Shown here one piece after another: positions 55,176 through 64,000 of a DNA stretch of 64,000 nucleotides. Source of the stretch: Macrotis lagotis (Eukaryota; Chordata; Mammalia; Peramelemorphia; Peramelidae). The notes under the pieces were generated by a model, which was not told where the DNA came from, searched no databases, and saw nothing but the letters and a program-made list of their open reading frames with translations. How positions within the stretch are numbered: the stretch's first letter is position 1; every line of letters begins with the position of its first letter. The DNA lies in the NCBI RefSeq assembly GCF_037893015.1, contig NC_133658.1, positions 254,267,826-254,331,825 of the forward strand, given 5' to 3'. The position numbers were made by a program, and so were the translations under genes.

Positions 55176-55304
55176 AATTGCTTCAAGTTTGTTAAAATTG
55201 AATCCTCCAAAGATTTTAACATCTTCAAAGGCATTCATTTAATGATTGAGTCAATAACTCCCAATGCTACTCATCCACAGTTTTTTCAGATCATTACCTA
55301 GGAG

Positions 55305-55480
55305 TTAGAAGGGACATTGGATACCACTGATTCTGATCTCCTTATTTTTCATAGGAGAAAATGGAAACCCAGAGAGTTTAAGTGGCTTGATCAAACATGA
55401 TCATATAGAAAGTGACAGAGACAGGAATTTTAACATAGCTTCTCTGGGTCAAAAGTCCATATCCCATTGGTACTCAATAG
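55305..55480 (-). mobile_element. MIR-type SINE
   Basis: 'gttagaagggacattggata', 'atggaaacccagagagttta' and 'gtggcttgatcaaacatgat'. Confidence 0.65.
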
Positions 55481-56811
55481 CTTCAACATAAAGGTACCAA
55501 AAATATTAATAGATTGCAAGTAAATCTTATGGACCCAATAAGTAGTCCTCATCTGGAAACCATCCTTATCCTGAAGACACAGTACCACCTTTGCAGAGCC
55601 AGCCTAAATGCCCAATGAGAAATATGCACCTGCAGGGTGTATGATGACACTGTAAGACAGATCCTTCATCTAGAAGCTTGTACTTTAAGGTTCTTAGACA
55701 GGTAGCAACAAATGTCTGGCTCTAGCCTAACAGGAACGGGTGGAGATAACAGGAGGACCCAGATCTGTAATGTCAAGCCTTCAAAGTCAGAGCAAATTAT
55801 TTATGCATTCTCTTACTAAATTTCTTGAGTTCATTCCATGGACCCATCCCTTTTACTTTATTTTATTATAGCTCATTGGGGCCCAGGAGGATTTGCCAAA
55901 ATTGGAACCAGACAATCCTAAAAGACATAGTGTCTCTAAGTCACCAGATGATGAATCCCAAAAGCCTCCACTCCCAACTACTGCCTTTATAAAACACCAA
56001 TTTAAGAGTGATCTAAGGCTTTAAAAATATTTTTACTCAAATTGTCTCCCTTAGATCATCTTATTTGATCCTCACAACCACTTTTAAAAGAAGGTGACTA
56101 GGTAGGTATCTTTGGCAAATGGAGCTGTTGAGAATAAGTAAAAACCAGAAAATGAAGAGGTAGACTAGATCTCTAATGCACACTCTTATTTTAGCTCCTC
56201 TAGACCTTAACTTTCCAAATACAACTGTCAGAATATATTTGGCATATTCATAGGACTGTCAGAACCACTAACTCCATGTCACCTGCCTCCCAGTCCTACC
56301 ATATTTTTCTTCACTTTGTTCCTTAAACAAATCACTGAGGTGTATGGATAAAAATGATTTGACACGTCATTGAATCCATGCTAAGTTTCTTCACCATCCC
56401 ACTGAAAATACTGTCTTCAAATTCAAATTTAAAATCTTATTCAAGGATCTGAATACAAATCAAAAATTAAATTAAATTGAAAACCAAATCTAACTGATTT
56501 AGAGAAAAATATTATTCAGCTATTTTTGGAAACAGGGGAATTAGAAAAAGTAAAAGCACACTATCCCTTCCTTTTTACTGATACTGATTCTGCTTAAATA
56601 AAGCATGCTCATTCCCATCTCCACACCTTGATTCAGATATACTTGGCCATTAACAACATAAATAAAGATGATCTCTTTTACCTATATCTAGTCTTTTAAA
56701 GTTTGCAAAACACTTTATAGAACATTATCTTAGAGCTCAGAATGCTTTAAATGGCCCTTTCTAATTTTTTTAAACCAAAACCAATACATCTTTCAAAGTA
56801 CAGTTCAATAC
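55481..56811. other. single-copy stretch, no gene seen
   Basis: A MIR 3'-end echo lies at 56700-56735 ('gcaaaacactttatagaaca'). Otherwise unassigned and without coding frames. Confidence 0.45.
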
Positions 56812-56908
56812 CTCCTACTACATAAGATCGTAGATTTAGAGCTGAAGGACAATGAAGCCAAACCCCGCCCCCCCCCCATTTTACAGAGGAGAAAACTGAA
56901 GCAAACAT
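56812..56908 (-). mobile_element. MIR-type SINE with C run
   Basis: 'gatcgtagatttagagctga' and 'attttacagaggagaaaact'. Its usual 'accccctcatttta' segment carries a C10 run at 56868-56877. Confidence 0.75.
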
Positions 56909-56995
56909 GATCATTTGATATGATATATCACCTACCTCATACAATTAACACTTAATCATACAAGATCTTTTACTAATATCTAAATTGTTTAATCT

Positions 56996-57197
56996 ATTGT
57001 TGTTCAGGCATGTGCAACTTTTCATGATCCCATTTAGGATTTTCATGAAAATATACTAGAGTGGTTTACCATTTCCCTCTCCTGCTCATTTGATAGGTCA
57101 TATAGCTATTAAGTGTCTGAGACTGGATTTGAACTCAGGAAGATGAATATTTCTGACTCTGGGGCCAGAACTCCATCCACTGATCAACTAACTGCTC
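56996..57197 (-). mobile_element. Mar1-type SINE
   Basis: 'ttgttgttcaggcatgtgca', 'actagagtggtttaccattt', 'ctgagactggatttgaactc' and head 'actgatcaactaactgctcc'. The 'agatgaggaaactgagg' segment is deleted. Confidence 0.85.
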
Positions 57198-57280
57198 CTC
57201 ACACTAGTTGTCTTTGTTTATTCTACTATGAGCTTATGATATTAAACAAAATTGTAATCTCCTTACAAGAGATCATGGTT

Positions 57281-57466
57281 GAGTTCAAATTGGGCCTCAC
57301 TTACAAGCTGTGTGACCCTGGAAAAGTCACTTAATTCTAATTGGCAAGAGGAGGAGAGGAGAGGGGAGGGGAGGGGAGGGAGAGAGAGAAGGAGGGAGAA
57401 GAAAGAAGAGAGGAGAGGAGAGGCTAGGGAGAGGAGAGGTGAGGAGGGGAGAGGAGGAGGGGAAAG
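57281..57466 (+). mobile_element. 5'-truncated SINE with purine-expanded tail, TSD
   Basis: Begins mid-SINE: 'gagttcaaattgggcctcac', 'ttacaagctgtgtgaccctg', 'gaaaagtcacttaattctaa'. Then the tail becomes an all-purine (bar one TAG and one GTG) array. Flanked by identical 14-bp copies of 'aagagatcatggtt' at 57267-57280 and 57467-57480, exactly 200 bp apart. Confidence 0.9.
57345..57466. repeat. (GGAGA)n purine tract
   Basis: GAGGA, GGGGA and GAGAG units in mixed order. The plus-strand open frames here encode only Arg/Glu/Gly runs. Confidence 0.93.
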
Positions 57467-57480
57467 AAGAGATCATGGTT

Positions 57481-58367
57481 TTACTCTTCTCAGTTTCTTC
57501 CTACAAGCCTCCTGTGCAATATAGCCTAGGGCTGAGCATTAAGCAGACACTTCATACTTCTTTAATTTACACTGTATTAAGAGTGAACATCCTGTCCACC
57601 CCTTTCAACAAAGCACTTTCACTGATAATTATACCTTTTTAGAATTGATTAGGTAGAGCCTGAGGTTTGTCACACATAGTTAAACTCTCTCCACCTCCTC
57701 ACCAAGACCCCTTCTAGTTGCTGCATTGATTGAACTTGGGCTGTTGAATTCATGATGTTTCACTCAAACTGTATGAAAAAGTAAAGACTTCAGGAAGCAA
57801 GTCCAAGGTCTGGGCCTCCATAGAACTAAGAACTCCCCAACCTTCTTACCAGCAAGTTGTCTGAGGTTACAAGAAAAATTATAAGCAATATCACAAACAG
57901 TCAACAACTTTCAAAATGAGTAAGCATCACTAGTTCTGAAATTTTGGTTTTAAGTAAGAGGCAAAGGTGATAAACAGTATAAGAGCTTCTGTAAGACAGA
58001 GATGACAGAATAACTGGTCTTTGTGTCTATTCACGAAGAATAAGCAAAACCTCAACATGGAGAGACCTCAAACATGTTCTGACTCCACAGATATCTTCAA
58101 AGACAGCTTAACTTCTCCCTTGTAGAGGAACATTATGCCAGTTTTCTCTGATCCTTAAATTCAAGCTCTCTTCCTCTCAGACTCATCCTCTTCTATGAGA
58201 TCTGATATTGCATTCCATCATGATGTGTTTTTATAAGGTTTTGATGTTAGAGTGTAGATGATATTAAGTTTTAAAAATGGCCCAGGCCATGGCACTGAGT
58301 TTTCTCGTCACCATCTGGGACTCATTCATTCTGACAAATTTAACTAACTTATTTAGAGATGAATGAG
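57481..58367. other. single-copy stretch, no gene seen
   Basis: Nothing assignable. Confidence 0.45.
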
Positions 58368-58595
58368 AATCAATTAGCATATTGGATTGAGAACTGGTCA
58401 GAACCAGAGAGATCTGACTCAAGTCTTGCCTCTGACACATGCTAGCTATATGATCCTGGGTAAATCCCTTAGCCTCACATTGTTCTAGACATCCATCTAA
58501 AGACTGTAATTTACAGAGAAGATACTGGCTCACATCCACAGTGGAAGTTCCTCATCAGGAATTTTCTATGCTGATGATATTACTGGTCCCAAACA
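58368..58595 (+). mobile_element. Type-C SINE, copy 3
   Basis: 'cttgcctctgacacatgcta', 'gctatatgatcctgggtaaa', 'ctcatcaggaattttctatg' and 'ctgatgatattactggtcc'. The only plus-strand member seen here. Confidence 0.6.
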
Positions 58596-59283
58596 TATCC
58601 TCTTCTTTCTAAATAAGAAACAACATTCACCTCACTGAATGTCTTTAACCTAAAGTTCTGGCCAATGAAGTATGACTTTGGACTAAACAAATACCACCTC
58701 TCCAAGAAATTGAATATGACTCCATCTCAAGCAATTTGCATACATTAATATGAGTATTTAGTATGAGAGTAGGAGGAGGGACCATCCAGGGAGCTGAGAA
58801 GCATGTTTTCATTTTAGGCTTTTCATTCAGAATGTCATAAACACAGGCATTATAGATGAAAATATAGTAGGCAAATTAAAAAGACAGATTGATGGTTGTA
58901 ACATCTAGACTAGTTCAAATGGGTTTGTTTTATCTTCTTGGATGGGGGGGCAAGGGAGAAGATATATAAAAAATAAGAAAAAAGATGAAATAATTAGGGA
59001 TCCATATCGTATGTTGTTTCAAACTAATGGCATGAAGCACATACTTTGAATCATAAGATCTAAAACAAAACCAGAGACCAGTCGACTTTCCTGTAAGGTA
59101 TAGGTTATAGACTCAAACTTTGGGGTTCTCTCAAGGATTAAAGATAATAGCTATTGTAGAAAAGAAGTTAATATATGAATATAATCATATTAATACATAA
59201 ACTAATGTATATGTAATAGGTGTATTCACATGTTAAATAAGATGCAAATATACTTGGTGAATACATGTGTGTTTATATGTACA
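58596..59283. other. single-copy stretch, no gene seen
   Basis: Nothing assignable; AT-rich towards 59280. Confidence 0.45.
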
Positions 59284-59490
59284 TATGTTGTTGTTCAGCT
59301 ATGTCTGACTCTTCATGATCCCAGGGACCATAGTACTTCAATAATGAACATAGTGGTCTGCCATTTTCTTCTCCAATGGATTAAGGCTAACAGAATTTAA
59401 ATGACTTGTAATTATCTGAATCCAGATTTTACTTCAGGTTTTCCTGTCTCCAGACCCAGTCCTCTATCCAATGAGCCATCTGGCTGCCTC
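59284..59490 (-). mobile_element. Mar1-type SINE
   Basis: 'ttgttgttcagctatgtctg', 'actcttcatgatcccaggga', 'gtctgccattttcttctcca' and head 'tgagccatctggctgcctc'. Its head abuts the TCTA array. Confidence 0.88.
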
Positions 59491-59501
59491 ATCTATCTAT
59501 C

Positions 59502-59543
<42 letters not shown>

Positions 59544-59573
59544 ATCTATCTATCTATCTATCTATCTATCTAT
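59491..59573. repeat. (TCTA)n microsatellite
   Basis: About 20 units with two breaks (a CT slip near 59501 and an ATC slip near 59541). Confidence 0.96.
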
Positions 59574-59699
59574 GTGTATATATGTGTGTTTGTATGCATG
59601 CATGAATACATACATTTATAACCCCAGATCACTCAAAATGTATTGATTTTCACAACCAGGTCTTAGTACTCACACACTTAGTACACACAGTACTCATTT

Positions 59700-59780
59700 C
59701 CAGTGATCTAATTTGAACTCAGGAAAATTTTCTGACTCCAAGCCTAGCACTCTAGCCACTGTACCACCTAGCTGCTTCAG
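59700..59780 (-). mobile_element. tRNA-headed SINE, head only
   Basis: 'atttgaactcaggaaaattt', 'ctgactccaagcctagcact' and 'gtaccacctagctgcttc'. The 3' part is missing. Confidence 0.75.
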
Positions 59781-59797
59781 AGGGAGGTGCTGCAGAT

Positions 59798-59905
59798 AGG
59801 AAAAATAAAGGCCAGAGAGTGTGTGACTTGCTTATAGTCATACTATTAGTAAATTTTGGAAATGGGATTTGAAACTAAGTCCCTTCTGATTCTGAATTCA
59901 ACATT
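59798..59905 (-). mobile_element. MIR-type SINE fragment
   Basis: 'aaggccagagagtgtgtgac', 'tcatactattagtaaatttt' and 'atgggatttgaaactaagtc'. Confidence 0.7.
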
Positions 59906-59924
59906 TTTTTTCAGCATTGTGCAG

Positions 59925-60150
59925 CAAATTGAGTGCTAGACTCAAAGCTATAAAGACCTGAGTTCAAATCTTATTTCTGATACTTAATAGCTGGGAGATC
60001 TTGGGCTAGTTTTTTAAGTTCTCCGAGCTTCTATTTCCTCATCTGTTAAAAGGTAATGATAAAAGTTGTAGTAATATAGCTCAAGTTGTTGTGAAGTTCA
60101 AAGGAGATCATGAATGTGAAGCCCATGACAACCTTTAAAATGCTATATAA
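59925..60150 (+). mobile_element. MIR-type SINE
   Basis: 'gctagactcaaagctataaa', 'gacctgagttcaaatcttat', 'tcttgggctagttttttaag' and 'tgctatataaatacctctta'. Nearly full length. Confidence 0.85.
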
Positions 60151-60539
60151 ATACCTCTTAGAATACCAGGTTCTCTCTTTGTATGGTAGTAGCTTAAAAA
60201 ATGGGATGATCAAGAGGCTGGTCATAATTCTGCATTTGTCTAGTTTAGAAAGTGATCTAAACATTCATGATTTTAGAATGTGTTAAGAGAAAGAGAGCTC
60301 ACTATTAACCCTGAGGACTAAGAATTTCAAGTGAAAGACCCCATTATAGCCTGTTAGGAATATTCTCAAGTTCTATAAATATTGCAATTGTTGCAATCAT
60401 TTGAGAAGACCAAAAGTTGCACTGATAGACCACTGGTTGTTGCTGACAAGTAATTAAGTAGGTCACTGCCTTAAAGTTGTTGCTCCTCCTCAAATAGTAA
60501 TCTCTTTTCCTTTCATCATCTCTATTGCAGTCCATCTTA
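60151..60539. other. single-copy stretch, no gene seen
   Basis: Nothing assignable. Confidence 0.45.
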
Positions 60540-61130
60540 TATACACCTTTCCCACTTAAACTTCCTACTATACAAGTTTGATCTTTTCTCTTCCCTGATT
60601 AAAAGCTTTCAATATCTCTCCACTGCCTGCCAAATAAAGGCCAAGCCTTCTGAGCCTAGTATTTCCAATCTTTCAGTGTGTCCTTCACTGTCCACTAATT
60701 ACTGTAGCATGTAAAGTCCTTGAGAACAATTTTAGTTTCCAACTATTCCTTTTCATATTCTTTAGATTTCATCCCAAATAAGTCCTTTGTTGTTCTCCCA
60801 ACATACCCCATATTTACCCACTTTTGTGTCTTGTGTCACACTATTTCCTAAATGCCCAGCTCTAACTGATGAAATTTTATCCAACCTTTTGAGTTCAACT
60901 CAAATTTCATGACCTCCATGAAGCCTTCCCTGATTCCCCTAGTCAGAAGTGTACCATCTCAGAACTCTCTTCACACTCTGGTTTTACCTCTATTTCTCAT
61001 TTATGCTTACATACGTACAGGCTTATCTATCTTATCTTCCCTTCTTCCTTTAAGTGCAAAAAATGATTCATTTTTCTTTGTATCCATTCAGAAACAATGT
61101 CCTTCTTGCATTTTTGTTAAATGAAAGAAT
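60540..61130 (+). mobile_element. L2 ORF2 end
   Basis: 'ttgatcttttctcttccctg', 'caatatctctccactgcctg', 'aataaaggccaagccttctg', 'agttcaactcaaatttcatg' and 'acctccatgaagccttccct'. The longest near-continuous L2 3' coding region in the window; frames broken. Confidence 0.8.
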
Positions 61131-61399
61131 AATTTCATCCTGTTTTGTGGCCTCAAGGTGATCAGTAAAATGTGGTTAGAATCTCAGATTTAAAAGGAAC
61201 CTCAGAGGTCAAGTTGCCCTGAGAATTAGTCAAATGGAATATCTAGGTGTTGAATATTTCCTATTATTCCTAATAATTCCTAATAATAGGAATAATAATA
61301 AATCATTTATAGAGCATATTAATGTTTACTTTGTAATAAGCAATTTGGGAGGAGATATTGGATAAGATGGCTCCTGAGGTTAACTTATGACTATAAAAC
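61131..61399. other. single-copy with MIR-tail echo
   Basis: A palindromic 'attattcct...aggaataat' pair lies at 61261-61292. 61355-61395 echoes a MIR end ('taagatggctcctgaggtta'). Confidence 0.45.
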
Positions 61400-61465
61400 T
61401 CTTGGGATCATCTCTGTAGAGCAGAAAGGAACCATTAAGGTCATCTAGTCAACTGCTTCATTTTA
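61400..61465 (-). mobile_element. MIR-type SINE, part 1 of split copy
   Basis: 'gcagaaaggaaccattaagg' and 'tcatctagtcaactgcttca'. Continues at 61617. Confidence 0.75.
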
Positions 61466-61616
61466 TTTTATTTTTGGAGGCAATCAAGTTTATATGACTT
61501 GTCAAGGGTGACACAGGTAGTAAATGTCAGGTATCAGAGGCTGGAGTTGAATTCAGTTCCTCCTCACTCCAGGACATGTGCTGCTCCCCCCATCCCCCCC
61601 CCCCCATACACACTAT
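61466..61616 (-). mobile_element. tRNA-headed SINE inserted in MIR
   Basis: 'ggaggcaatcaagtttatat', 'cagaggctggagttgaattc' and 'agttcctcctcactccagga', then a C-rich end with C12. Flanks 'ttcatttta' at 61457-61465 and 61617-61625 are identical. Confidence 0.82.
61594..61605. repeat. (C)12 homopolymer
   Basis: Sits in the altered head end of the inserted SINE, next to a shorter C6 run. Confidence 0.95.
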
Positions 61617-61740
61617 TTCATTTTACAAAGAAGGAAACTAAAGCCCAGAGAGGTTAAATACTTGCCTGAGGTCGCATAAAGAGGTTGCAGGACTAAGATT
61701 TTAACTCAGATCCTGTAGCCAAAAGCAAAGGACTCAGTAT
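61617..61740 (-). mobile_element. MIR-type SINE, part 2 of split copy
   Basis: 'ttacaaagaaggaaactaaa', 'gcccagagaggttaaatact' and 'agattttaactcagatcctg'. Confidence 0.8.
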
Positions 61741-62477
61741 TCTTTCCCTACCTTTCTGGAAATCTGCTTACAAATCATTTACAATATAGTACCCTGTCAA
61801 TAAAATGAATTTTAAGTATCTTTTCTGGGTTCACATACATAACGCTGTCAGAACCAGGGTACAGAAAGTCTGTCCTAACACTTAAATCTAAGCATCTTAG
61901 CATTATATATTTCCACACTGGAATTTTTCTATAACTCTGATAAGTATAAGCAACAGATGCTCTGATTGTCAAGCCAGTTGGAAACCATAGAAAATTCTCA
62001 AAGCCAAGCTCTGCCATTTCCTACATCCTTTCCTTCCTTTTCTGACTTGACCCCTAAATTTTCAGCCACCATTAACTATTCATCCCAAGTGAGGGCTAGA
62101 GTGTAGCAGGGTGAGCAAATAGTTATAAGTGAATGAGTGGTCTCTCATGATTATGAATCTTTGTGGTTTGGTATTGATGGCAACAGGGAGCTCCCAATAA
62201 AGAAATAGAGCTATTAAAAATTCAGCTCTGAATGCTTATTCAATCCTTAGCCAGATATGCTTTACTCTACTCAATTTCTACAAAGCATATCTTTATAGTC
62301 AATAAATGAGAATTTATGAGAACTGAATGTTGCCATTAATGATGAATACAAAGTACTTGATTGGAAGGGACTTGGGTAGATCCAAAGAGGCAGGATCATT
62401 TGTCATGTAACAAATCTAGATCTAAAGAGGGGAGTTTCTAAATAATTATTCTAAGTATATGGTATAAGATCATATAC
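61741..62477. other. single-copy stretch, no gene seen
   Basis: Nothing assignable. Confidence 0.45.
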
Positions 62478-62585
62478 TTAGATCCAGGAAAAACCTCAAA
62501 AGTCATCTAATAAAAAGTCCCTCATTTTATAGCTAAGGGTACTGAGACCCACAGAGCATAAGTGACATTCTATTATGCCACTCTT
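62478..62585 (-). mobile_element. MIR-type SINE fragment
   Basis: 'aaacctcaaaagtcatctaa', 'ccctcattttatagctaagg' and 'ctgagacccacagagcat'. Confidence 0.7.
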
Positions 62586-63089
62586 TGATGCATCCAGTAG
62601 GTCTAAACAGAGAAATGAAGAAATTAACAAGGAATTTCTTTTTCATTAAATGAATTTCTCCATTTTGTACCCAAAATACTGACTCACTGGTACTTTAGTT
62701 CTCTATTGACGGCTATTCCTAAAAACACTACTGCATACTGGCAATTTTGACTAGTATATGTTAGTCATGGCAGATCCTTCCCAGAAGTATACAGGAGCTC
62801 AGACATAGAAGAATATTTTTGCATGTTTTCAATACCCTGCGGCACCTTCTGAGTCTGGGGACTTCATTTTATTTCAAAGGGATTGCTAATGAGATAATAG
62901 GATCAATGCCTCCAAGAAACTCAAAGTTTGCTTTGCCCACTGTTCTAGTATTTGAAACTAGGTGTGGGTGTTCCAGTATAGAACACATAGAACTTTAGTA
63001 AATTCATGAATCAAAATCAATGGAAGAATACATGGTGAACCTAAACAGGTTGCAACATGGTACTTAAAATAACTTTGTGTACAAATAAT
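62586..63089. other. single-copy stretch, no gene seen
   Basis: Nothing assignable. Confidence 0.45.
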
Positions 63090-63387
63090 GGAAGCTAGGA
63101 GGGTTGGGTGAGATATTGTGGTGAGTTGTCTGCTTCAAATGAGGGCTTCAGAGTTTATTATGGAATCAGTGAAGATCCATGGAAGGTTTTTGAAAAGGGA
63201 GATGACATAATCAGTATCAGGCTTAAGGAAGGTAAATCTGGCAATGAGTTTTAGGATAGATTGGGAGTGAGTGAAAACTGGAGGCCAAGAAATCAGTCTG
63301 GAGACCATTAAACTACTCAGATAAGTACTTGAACTAGGAAAGTAGGAAAAGAAAGGATTGAACAGAAACAGGATAGCTGTAGCACAG
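63090..63387 (-). mobile_element. L2 ORF2, part 1 of split copy
   Basis: 'aaaagggagatgacataatc', 'aagtatcagg'-like text, 'ggataga...gggagtgagtg' and 'gaggccaagaaatcagtctg' match L2 read backwards. Continues at 63595. Confidence 0.8.
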
Positions 63388-63590
63388 GGGATTTTTATGT
63401 TTTTGTGGGTCCTGGACTGCCTTGGACATCATCTGGTGAAACCTACTGCCCAATGTTTTTAAATGCATGGAAACAAAATAGATAGAATTGTAAAGGTAAC
63501 CAATTATATTGAAATAAAGTTGCAATTTTTTCCCTTCCATCTAAGGTCACTGATCCTTTGAAATCTATCTATAGACCTAGACCAAAACCT
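63388..63590 (+). mobile_element. unclassified ancient element, copy 3
   Basis: 'gtgggtcctggactgccttg', 'tctggtgaaacctactgccc', 'tttaaatgcatggaaacaaa' and 'gtaaccaattatattgaaat'. It lies inside an L2, which dates it after that L2. Confidence 0.65.
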
Positions 63591-63594
63591 TGAT

Positions 63595-63715
63595 GCTAGA
63601 ATCTAGATAGTGTGTCAACTGCTTGGATATGAAGGAAGAAGAAATCAAAACTGACTTTAAGGGTTTTGAGTCTAAGGGACTGAAAGAAAGGTGCTGTCAC
63701 TCACAGAAATAAGCA
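63595..63715 (-). mobile_element. L2 ORF2, part 2 of split copy
   Basis: 'gcttggatatgaaggaagaa', 'gaaatcaaaactgactttaa' and 'gggttttgagtctaaggg' follow the first part in L2 order. Confidence 0.75.
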
Positions 63716-63732
63716 AGTATGGGAAAGAGTAA

Positions 63733-63925
63733 TTACAGTATGGTATAGAAAATAGGGTATTGTTCTTAGAATAATGAAGATCTGGATTCAAATCCTTCCT
63801 CAAACACACTGTAACTGTGGGCATGTCACTTAATAACTCTGTACCTTGGTTTCCTCATATGTAAATTAAGAAGGTTGGTTGAAGTTGATGGTCTCTCACT
63901 CTAAGTCTGATTTTCACATTCCTCA
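63733..63925 (+). mobile_element. MIR-type SINE
   Basis: 'gatctggattcaaatccttc', 'gtgggcatgtcacttaataa', 'ccttggtttcctcatatgta' and 'aagaaggttggttgaagttg'. Nearly full length. Confidence 0.85.
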
Positions 63926-64000
63926 TTAGGCTTGGTCAAGAGTCACCAAAGAATTTAACCTTTTTTGGGTCAGTTCACACTAGATTGACTTGATAAATCC

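Noticed and set aside
57279..57524. Arg/Glu/Gly-rich frame
   Set aside because: Translation of the purine array in a SINE tail.
1..64000. Endogenous retrovirus or LTR element
   Set aside because: No paired LTRs, primer-binding site, or gag/pol-like frames seen on either strand.

Overview
This 64 kb window is AT-rich, gene-poor mammalian nuclear DNA made of interspersed repeats and ageing single-copy sequence. The host is a marsupial. Marsupial-type tRNA-headed SINEs are common, and SINEs with an RTE-like tail (Mar1-type) sit among very old MIR, L2 and L3/CR1 copies and L1 copies of the marsupial kind. The least-diverged insertions belong to the short SINE ending in 'ccttgcaaaa', which I recognise as WSINE1. 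From memory, that family was recently active in dasyuromorphs, so a dasyurid such as the Tasmanian devil or a relative is my best guess. The species is inferred, not proven. I see no protein-coding gene, no functional RNA gene, no CpG island, no LTR element and nothing prokaryotic.

Names used below: 'MIR-type' is the old CORE-SINE. 'Mar1-type' is a CORE-SINE whose 3' end reads like 'gccaagaaaaccccaaatg...cacaaagagtcggacat'. 'Type-B SINE' is a tRNA-headed SINE whose 3' half carries 'gatgtcatggtcctcttc'. 'Type-C SINE' is a CORE-SINE whose 3' half carries a 'ccggtgaaatcatgtccaat'-like end. Repeat borders are read by eye and are good to about 15 bp unless target-site duplications (TSDs) fix them.

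Layout. 0-9 kb: L2, L1, MIR and L3/CR1 fossils, including an L2 split by a SINE. 9-11.3 kb: mostly single-copy, with one coding-like remnant of unknown family on the minus strand (10.57-10.98 kb). 11.3-28.6 kb: dense MIR, Mar1, L2 and L1 fragments, several microsatellites and a degenerate minisatellite grown from a MIR tail. 28.6-34.6 kb: the largest repeat-poor block. 34.6-42.4 kb: young insertions with readable TSDs (an L1 3' end at 35.07 kb, WSINE1 at 36.01, 38.79 and 42.18 kb) and a repeat-poor block at 39-41.2 kb. 42.4-48.8 kb: mixed. 48.8-52.7 kb: an L1 with an intact 5' end inserted in the poly(A) tail of an older L1, and itself invaded by three SINEs. 52.7-64 kb: MIR clusters, L2, a purine tract born from a SINE tail, a (TCTA)n array, and an L2 split by an unclassified element.

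Nothing here works together as a pathway. The window reads as intergenic or deep-intronic DNA. Its value lies in insertion history, homopolymer and microsatellite behaviour, and a few unexplained single-copy segments.
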